Shown: positions 58,539 through 64,000 of the stretch, piece by piece | Layout: each line of letters starts with the position of its first letter | Position numbering within the stretch: position 1 is the first letter of the stretch | Assembly: GCA_002438605.1 (NCBI GenBank) | Contig: DJPR01000012.1 | Location: 41,142 to 105,141 of the forward strand | Origin: Ruminococcus sp. UBA6407 | GTDB lineage: Bacteria; Bacillota; Clostridia; Oscillospirales; Ruminococcaceae | Length of the DNA stretch: 64,000 nt | Direction: 5' to 3' | Translations under genes and position numbers: made by a program | The notes under the pieces: generated by a model | Told to the model about the DNA's origin: nothing | The model's database searches: none | What the model saw: only the letters and a program-made list of their open reading frames with translations

Positions 58539-61016
58539 ATGAAAAAAACAATTTTTAAGCGTGTCACATCTGCTTTAATAGGTGCAGTAGTGGCATCAGG
58601 TTCAATGATGATTCCGTCATCAATCCCTGCAAGCTTTGCAGCTTCAGAGCTGGAAAAATCGCTTGCAAATGACTCAGGACTGGATATCGACTTTGCAAGA
58701 GCACTCCAGTACTCGATTTATTTTTATGACGCAAATATGTGCGGAACGGGAGTTTCCGAAAACAACCGTTATGCATGGAGAGGTGACTGTCATACATATG
58801 ATGCTCAGGTACCTTTGAAGCCAATGGAAGATAATGTAGGTACAAATCTTTCACAGTCATTTATTGACAAATATGCTTCTGTTCTTGATCCTGACGGTGA
58901 CGGTTATGTCGATGTAGCAGGCGGATTTCATGATGCAGGTGACCATGTTAAGTTTGGTATGCCTGAAAACTATGCTGCATCAACAGTAGGTTGGGGCTAC
59001 TATGAATTTCGTGACGCTTATGTGAAAACAGGTCAGGACGATCACGTTGAAACAATTTTGAGATATTTTAATGACTATCTTATGAAGTGTACATTCCTTG
59101 ATGACAACGGAGAAGTTGTTGCACATTGCTATCAGGTTGGTGACGGTGATATTGACCATGCTTACTGGAATTCTCCTGAGGTTGACAAAATGGCAAGACC
59201 TGCGTTTTTCCTTACAGGGGATAAGCCGCAGACAGATTATGTAGCTTCAGCTGCTGCTTCACTTGCTATCAACTACCTTAACTTTAAGGATACTGATGAG
59301 GAATATGCTGAAAAATCACTTAAATATGCAACTGCACTTTTTGATTTTGCAATGTCTCATGAGAAAGAGTTAAGTGATAACGGAGATGGCCCAAAGGCAT
59401 ATTACAATTCATCAAAGTGGGAAGACGATTACTGCTGGGCTGCTGCATGGCTTTATAAGATAACAGGCGACCATAAGTATCTTGAAGAAATTTTCCCGAA
59501 TTACGACTATTATGCAGCTCCTTGCTATGTATACTGCTGGAATGATATGTGGGGCGGCGTACAGTGTATCTTAGGTGAAATATCCATGGATAAGCCTGCA
59601 AAGGAAGGCGAACACGTTTATCCTGATTTCATTGAGGAATTTAAGGTTGCAGCAGGAAAGAGTCCTTATGAGGAAATGAACTGCTGGGCTTCAGTTGCTA
59701 AGGCAGTAGATACATATATGACAGGCGGTGTTGGTACAATAACTCCTGCAGGTTACTTCTGGCTCAATACATGGGGTTCTGCACGTTATAACACTGCTGC
59801 ACAGCTTATAGCTCTCGTATATGATAAGTATAATAATAATGGTCCGGGAAAATACAGTGAATGGGCTAAAGGACAAATGGAATACCTCATGGGTAAAAAT
59901 CCTATGGAGCGTTCATATATTGTAGGATATAATGAAAATTCCGTTAAGTATCCTCACCACAGAGCAGCTTCAGGACTTACAAAGTGTGAAGATCCGGATC
60001 CGCACAGATATGTTCTTTACGGTGCATTAGCAGGCGGACCTGATGCTGATGATAAGCATAATGATATTACTTCCGACTGGATTTATAACGAGGTTACTAT
60101 TGACTATAATGCTGCATTTGTTGGTGCATCAGCAGGTCTTTATGAATTTTTCGGAACAGATGATATGAAGCCTACGACAGACTTCCCTCCTACACCTGAA
60201 TCAATAGGTGAAGAAGGCGGCGGAAATGATTATTGGGTAAATGCATGCGGCATTGATGACCTTAACGCTGACGGTGCAGGTGTTACAAAGGTTTCATTTA
60301 TGGTTATGACAAATTCAACAAAGACAGCAGATAAGACTTCCGTTCGTTATTACTTCAATTCAAAGGAAATATCAAATGTAGACAATGTTAAGGCTTCCGA
60401 GCTTTATGACCAGTCAGCTACTGAAGCAGGTGATATGGGTGCAGACGGTATAATCAGCGGACCATATAAATACGATAAGCTTGCTGATACATACTATGTT
60501 GAAATAGCATGGGACGGCTATAATATTGCAAATTCAGGCAAAAAATATCAGTTTACAGTTGGTCTTTACTATGGAGATAAGTGGGATCCGTCAAATGACT
60601 GGAGTTATGACGGTTTAAAGATGTTTGAAGAAGACGATGCATTCTTTGGTACAGGCAATGAGGTAAGAACAGATAATATCTGTGTTTACAATGACGGAGT
60701 ACTTGTTGGCGGTATTGAACCTGACGGAACAAAGCCTGTTCAGCCTGAAAAGCCAACTACTGAGCCTACAACTGAACCTACAACAAAGCCAACACAGTCT
60801 GATATTGTATATGGAGATGCAAACTGTGACGGCAAAGTTGATATTTCAGATGCAGTTTTAGTTAAGTGTTACCTTATTAACAGCAAGAAATACTCTTTAA
60901 CAGAGAGCGGATTAGCAAATGCTGATGTACAGGGAACAGGAAATGGCGTAAATGCACAGGATGCAGTTGTAATTCAAAAGAGAGTTCTCGGACTTATTAA
61001 AACTCTTCCGGTATAA
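58539..61016 (+). CDS. GH9 cellulase with CBM3-like module and dockerin
   Basis: A secreted 825-residue endoglucanase-type enzyme. A signal peptide (about 1-34) is followed by a GH9 barrel (about 45-545). GGFHDAGDHVKF holds the catalytic base aspartates, PHHRAASG the active-site histidine, and NEVTIDYNAAFVG the acid glutamate. A beta-sandwich module of about 150 residues follows, resembling CBM3. A PTTEPTTEPTTKPT linker leads to a dockerin (DANCDGKVDISD; DVQGTGNGVNAQD). AAGGGAGG precedes the ATG, 12 bases after GH26. The module identity of the sandwich is less certain than the rest. Confidence 0.93.
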   Translation: MKKTIFKRVTSALIGAVVASGSMMIPSSIPASFAASELEKSLANDSGLDIDFARALQYSIYFYDANMCGTGVSENNRYAWRGDCHTYDAQVPLKPMEDNVGTNLSQSFIDKYASVLDPDGDGYVDVAGGFHDAGDHVKFGMPENYAASTVGWGYYEFRDAYVKTGQDDHVETILRYFNDYLMKCTFLDDNGEVVAHCYQVGDGDIDHAYWNSPEVDKMARPAFFLTGDKPQTDYVASAAASLAINYLNFKDTDEEYAEKSLKYATALFDFAMSHEKELSDNGDGPKAYYNSSKWEDDYCWAAAWLYKITGDHKYLEEIFPNYDYYAAPCYVYCWNDMWGGVQCILGEISMDKPAKEGEHVYPDFIEEFKVAAGKSPYEEMNCWASVAKAVDTYMTGGVGTITPAGYFWLNTWGSARYNTAAQLIALVYDKYNNNGPGKYSEWAKGQMEYLMGKNPMERSYIVGYNENSVKYPHHRAASGLTKCEDPDPHRYVLYGALAGGPDADDKHNDITSDWIYNEVTIDYNAAFVGASAGLYEFFGTDDMKPTTDFPPTPESIGEEGGGNDYWVNACGIDDLNADGAGVTKVSFMVMTNSTKTADKTSVRYYFNSKEISNVDNVKASELYDQSATEAGDMGADGIISGPYKYDKLADTYYVEIAWDGYNIANSGKKYQFTVGLYYGDKWDPSNDWSYDGLKMFEEDDAFFGTGNEVRTDNICVYNDGVLVGGIEPDGTKPVQPEKPTTEPTTEPTTKPTQSDIVYGDANCDGKVDISDAVLVKCYLINSKKYSLTESGLANADVQGTGNGVNAQDAVVIQKRVLGLIKTLPV

Positions 61017-61035
61017 TAAAAATCGTATAAATTAA

Positions 61036-61079
61036 AAAAGGTCACCTTTTGCCGATGCAGAAGGTGACCTTTTCTTATT
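61036..61079. terminator. Bidirectional terminator
   Basis: AAAAGGTCACCTT pairs with AAGGTGACCTTTT around a 12-base loop, with T runs on both strands. It overlaps the stop codon of the minus-strand gene. Confidence 0.9.
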
Positions 61080-62094
61080 TCTGGTTTGTAATATCATAAA
61101 TAATATCAGCAGCAATTTTGCTGACAGGAGCGTCATTAATAAAAGGCATGAGTATTTTTCGTCCCTGATTTTTAATATCAAAGCAAATTCTTGCATAAAG
61201 CACCGCTTCTTTATATGTTTTGATAATAAAATCCCTGAAAAAACTTATGTAATGCTCCAGAGCAATGAGTGACTCCTGAGTATAATATCTGTTCAGATTG
61301 ATTTTTTCGTGGGAGTATTTGTTCGGAAAAATCTGACTGTTTGAAATAAATGCAAGCCTTGCCTCAGGAACAATGAGATGTTTTGGAGAGCTTTCCGATT
61401 CAACGGCTTTTGAAATAATTGTGTCATATCCAAGCTTATTTGCACATAAAGAGCCGATTGACACGAATAATTTTGATGCAGCAAGGTAATCGTCATTGAG
61501 GTTTATGATATTATAATCATCAGGAAATTCTGTGAGTTTATATCCTGAACAGCTGATTCCTGAAATGCTTTTACAGCTTTTTGAGCCTTTTTTAGATAGC
61601 TTAGGGAGCATACTGCTGATTTTCCTTACAGTATATCCCTCTAATCTGCTTTTATGTAAGGCTTCTCTGCTTAATCTTAGATATTCCTTCAGAAGAATGT
61701 CGGCAACCTTTATAAGCTCCTCAGAACGTTGATGATAGGAATTGCTTTGATTCATAGTATAACCGATAATTTCTTTGATAGGGTGAGGAGTGTCAGTTAA
61801 AATCTGACTTATATCATAATATTTGCAGTTCATTTTAGTATCGGGTTCACAATTATCAGAAGTTATGAAAGACTTGTATTCCGGAATATAAAGTCCGCAT
61901 GGAAGATTTTTTTCGTAAGGGGAATAGTAAAGAGAATAATCGGAATCTTTAAGAATTTCTGCAATTATCTGAATACACTGTCCTTTTTCCTCAAAATCGG
62001 CTCCTTTAAGGTAGTACAAATGAATACCGTTGGATTCATCGAGAAAATCGCTATAGCAATTTACGTCTGCAAAGAAACAAAGCTGTTTAGACAT
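61075..62094 (-). CDS. Degenerate P-loop ATPase-like protein
   Basis: A 339-residue soluble protein. Its N-terminal layout (an IHLYYLKGADFEEKGQCIQII segment, then a strand with SLYYSPYEKN, GLYIPEYKSFITSD) resembles a clostridial two-domain ATPase family (PRK06851-like), in which the first segment would be a Walker A. Here the glycine-lysine-serine/threonine of the P-loop is not preserved, so nucleotide binding is doubtful. The C-terminal half, with PEARLAFISNSQIFP, may be the second, equally degenerate domain. AGGAGGT before 62094 sets the start. I give the family with moderate confidence only. Confidence 0.6.
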   Translation of the reverse strand: MSKQLCFFADVNCYSDFLDESNGIHLYYLKGADFEEKGQCIQIIAEILKDSDYSLYYSPYEKNLPCGLYIPEYKSFITSDNCEPDTKMNCKYYDISQILTDTPHPIKEIIGYTMNQSNSYHQRSEELIKVADILLKEYLRLSREALHKSRLEGYTVRKISSMLPKLSKKGSKSCKSISGISCSGYKLTEFPDDYNIINLNDDYLAASKLFVSIGSLCANKLGYDTIISKAVESESSPKHLIVPEARLAFISNSQIFPNKYSHEKINLNRYYTQESLIALEHYISFFRDFIIKTYKEAVLYARICFDIKNQGRKILMPFINDAPVSKIAADIIYDITNQK

Positions 62095-62118
62095 AGCCAA
62101 CCTCCTGAGTACAATAAT

Positions 62119-62160
62119 AAGGCAGCACAATACACAAGAAATTTTATGCGTTTATGCCTT
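62119..62160. repeat. Dispersed intergenic repeat, degenerate copy
   Basis: AAGGCAGCACAATACACAAG on the left and TTATGCGTTTATGCCTT on the right, between two minus-strand genes. Confidence 0.5.
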
Positions 62161-62197
62161 AAATTTTTACTATTGTATGCAAAGTCAGCTTGACTTG

Positions 62198-63193
62198 TTA
62201 CTTCTTTTTAAAAGCTTTGTAAATAATTGCTGTTATATCGTCCTGACATTTTGTAAAAGTATTGAGCTGATTGAAAAGCTCATTAGCTCTTGACAGACAC
62301 ATTGACGGAGTTTTGTCCTTAAAATAATTTATATTGCCTATATAATCGGACAGATAGCGAACCGCAAGTTCACCCGTAACATACAGTATTCCAAAATAAA
62401 GTGAAACAACTTCTTCCTCAGTGAGCAGACCATTAAGTCCGTCAGCAAAACCTTCTGTAATTTGTTTAATGGTATTGAGGCTGAAATCTGACGAAGTTAC
62501 TGAACGTACCATATCACCGTAATCAATTGCAGCATAGCCGTTCATAACGGTATCAAGGTCAATAATACATACAGGATTTCCTGCAATGATGTTATCTGAT
62601 TTTGCATCATTGTGTACTATACGTTTAGTAAGATAGCAGTCAAAAACAGAATTAAGTGTATTTTCCAAGGCAGACATTCTGATTAAAATGCTTTTATCAA
62701 TTTTTTTCAGCTTTGATTCCTTGTCAAGAATTGTCAGTTTTTTAAAATATGCAGAAAAGTTATGAAAATCAGGAAGTGAAACTGCATATTCGGTTTTTTT
62801 ATTTTTTCCGTCCTCAATAATCTTTATAAAACTTCCGTAAGTCTTTCCTGTATGATATGGACTGCATTTACATTCAATTGACGGTATAAAGCGGTAAATT
62901 CTGAAAATGTCATCATTTTCCTTATAATAATTATGTCCGTCCGGGGTGTGGAAATAAAATGGAACAGTCACATTTGAAAGATGATTTTTTTTGAAAATCT
63001 GTTCAGTCAGTTCAATATTGTGCATTACAGCTTTATAGTCCTTAAAAACACTGCGGTTAATGGACTGAATAATAACACTGCTGTTACTTAATTCTGCAAT
63101 GTATGTTAAGTTTATATGTCCTTTTTCTATTTTTCTGAAAGAAATCGGATTTTCAACAATACCGAATTTATTCAGAAGCTTTTGGAAATCCAT
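62198..63193 (-). CDS. NahK-like sugar kinase (aminoglycoside phosphotransferase fold)
   Basis: A 331-residue cytoplasmic kinase of the APH fold. The catalytic loop is IVHNDAKSDNI and the metal-binding motif IDLDTVMNGYAAIDYGD, both close to N-acetylhexosamine 1-kinase (NahK), which phosphorylates GlcNAc or GalNAc released from host or plant glycans. Other APH-fold kinases for sugars or choline cannot be excluded. GAGGTG precedes the ATG. No lacto-N-biose phosphorylase gene is nearby. A terminator separates it from the upstream gene. Confidence 0.75.
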   Translation of the reverse strand: MDFQKLLNKFGIVENPISFRKIEKGHINLTYIAELSNSSVIIQSINRSVFKDYKAVMHNIELTEQIFKKNHLSNVTVPFYFHTPDGHNYYKENDDIFRIYRFIPSIECKCSPYHTGKTYGSFIKIIEDGKNKKTEYAVSLPDFHNFSAYFKKLTILDKESKLKKIDKSILIRMSALENTLNSVFDCYLTKRIVHNDAKSDNIIAGNPVCIIDLDTVMNGYAAIDYGDMVRSVTSSDFSLNTIKQITEGFADGLNGLLTEEEVVSLYFGILYVTGELAVRYLSDYIGNINYFKDKTPSMCLSRANELFNQLNTFTKCQDDITAIIYKAFKKK

Positions 63194-63207
63194 ATTTCAC
63201 CTCATAT

Positions 63208-63232
63208 AAAAACTGCACTCAGCAGAGTGCAG
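63208..63232 (-). terminator. Terminator of the DUF711 gene
   Basis: On the minus strand CTGCACTC pairs with GAGTGCAG around TGCT, followed by TTTTTATATG, just before the kinase ribosome-binding site. Confidence 0.85.
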
Positions 63233-63295
63233 AAAAATTTTTTATGGTTTTGTTATATTAAGTCAGCATTTCACAATCTTTGTGCAGCAGCTGCC

Positions 63296-64000
63296 TTAAT
63301 TTTTAATGCTGTGCATTGGGGCAGGAATACGTCCGCCTCTGTTAATAAACTGAGCAGGAGATTTTTCGTTGATTTTCATAACAGGAGCACTTCCGAAAAG
63401 TCCGCCAAATTCAAGCATTTCGCCTTCCTTTTTGCCGATGGCAGGGATAAGACGTACAGCAGTGGTCTTATTGTTTACCATACCAATAGCGGCTTCATCA
63501 GCGATAATGGCTGAAATAGTTTCAGGCGTAATATCTCCCGGAACAGCAATCATATCAAGTCCTACGGAGCATACGGCAGTCATTGCTTCAAGCTTTTCGA
63601 GTTTAAGTGTACCGTTTACAGTAGCATCAATCATTCCTGCGTCTTCAGAAACAGGGATAAATGCACCTGAAAGTCCTCCGACGTGTGATGATGCCATTAC
63701 GCCGCCTTTTTTTACTGCATCGTTGAGAAGTGCAAGAGCAGCAGTTGTACCATGAGTACCGCAGCATTCAAGTCCGATAGCTTCAAGAATATGAGCAACG
63801 CTGTCGCCTACAGCAGGAGTAGGAGCAAGTGAAAGGTCAACGATACCAAATGGAACTCCAAGCATTTTAGATGCTCTTGAACCAACAAGCTGTCCCATTC
63901 TTGTAATTTTGAATGCAGTCTTTTTGATTATATCTGCAATTTCGTCAATTGAAGCGTCAGGATATTTAACGAGTGCGGAACGTACAACGCCCGGACCTGA
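63296..64000 (-). CDS. PFL/DUF711 (UPF0210) family protein, 5' end outside the window
   Basis: The frame runs in from base 64000 without a start, so only the last ~234 residues are visible. Conserved UPF0210 features include [17 protein letters not shown], the [16 protein letters not shown] stretch, [11 protein letters not shown] and [10 protein letters not shown]. The family is related to pyruvate formate-lyase-like folds but lacks a proven activity; the companion is usually a small ACT-domain gene, which would lie outside this window. The ATG at 63898 is internal. Confidence 0.85.
   Translation of the reverse strand, partial: SGPGVVRSALVKYPDASIDEIADIIKKTAFKITRMGQLVGSRASKMLGVPFGIVDLSLAPTPAVGDSVAHILEAIGLECCGTHGTTAALALLNDAVKKGGVMASSHVGGLSGAFIPVSEDAGMIDATVNGTLKLEKLEAMTAVCSVGLDMIAVPGDITPETISAIIADEAAIGMVNNKTTAVRLIPAIGKKEGEMLEFGGLFGSAPVMKINEKSPAQFINRGGRIPAPMHSIKN

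Noticed and set aside
60740..60800. Short tandem DNA repeat in the GH9 gene
   Set aside because: It encodes the PTTEPTTEPTTKPT linker, an ordinary feature of modular cellulases.

Overview
The window is chromosomal DNA from a low-GC Clostridia bacterium, most likely a fibre-degrading Ruminococcus. The evidence is three secreted glycoside hydrolases with C-terminal dockerins (GH43, GH26, GH9), Firmicutes-type synteny (miaB-ymcA/ylbF-mutS-mutL-miaA-hfq; ylmE-sepF-ylmH-divIVA-ileS-lspA-rluD; rpsL-rpsG-fusA-tuf), strong GGAGG ribosome-binding sites and many TTGACA-17-TATAAT promoters. There is no prophage, insertion sequence, CRISPR array or restriction cluster. Almost all genes are core or carbohydrate-related.

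Layout. 0.1-1.7 kb: hybrid cluster protein. 1.8-5.5 kb (minus): a YtrA-like GntR repressor, ABC ATPase and large permease, with a palindromic operator abutting the promoter. 5.5-10.2 kb: two tandem BspA-type leucine-rich-repeat surface proteins and a membrane protein behind a structured leader. 10.2-18 kb: CapA-like lipoprotein, LysR regulator, tRNA-Leu(GAG), YoaK-like membrane protein, GH43-CBM13-dockerin enzyme, TraB/GumN-like lipoprotein. 18-26.4 kb: tRNA modification and mismatch repair genes ending in hfq. 26.4-35.5 kb: HlyD-like protein, division genes, ileS, lspA, rluD and a HAD phosphatase. 35.5-37.4 kb: split transketolase. 37.5-42.9 kb (minus): glucose-type PTS EIICBA, ilvE with a 40-residue membrane protein upstream, and alr with a TatD-linked radical SAM protein. 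43-48.2 kb: SLOG protein, LCP protein, TatD nuclease, PP2C phosphatase, glycyl-tRNA synthetase. 48.2-55.1 kb: beta-CASP nuclease (minus), C_GCAxxG_C_C protein and the str operon. 55.2-61 kb: zinc-finger membrane protein (minus), then GH26 and GH9 dockerin enzymes in one operon. 61-64 kb (minus): a degenerate P-loop protein, a NahK-like sugar kinase and the 3' part of a DUF711/UPF0210 gene that runs off the window.

How the genes work together. The dockerin enzymes (arabinan/xylan-, mannan- and cellulose-directed) would attach to cohesins encoded elsewhere. The PTS, split transketolase and NahK-like kinase fit use of the released sugars. The two housekeeping blocks tie tRNA modification, mismatch repair, septum placement and lipoprotein processing into long transcripts.

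The most unusual signal is a dispersed intergenic inverted repeat (arms near GGCAATACCGCACAAA and TTTGTGCGGTGTTGCC). It has about eleven copies in 64 kb, all between genes. Other points of interest are a hairpin between the Shine-Dalgarno sequence and start codon of ileS, an apparent CTG start for miaA, a structured rpsL-rpsG spacer, a leader RNA before the LRR operon, a P-loop-like protein without a recognisable Walker A, and a small membrane protein ahead of ilvE. Family names come from motif recognition by eye; no database search was run.
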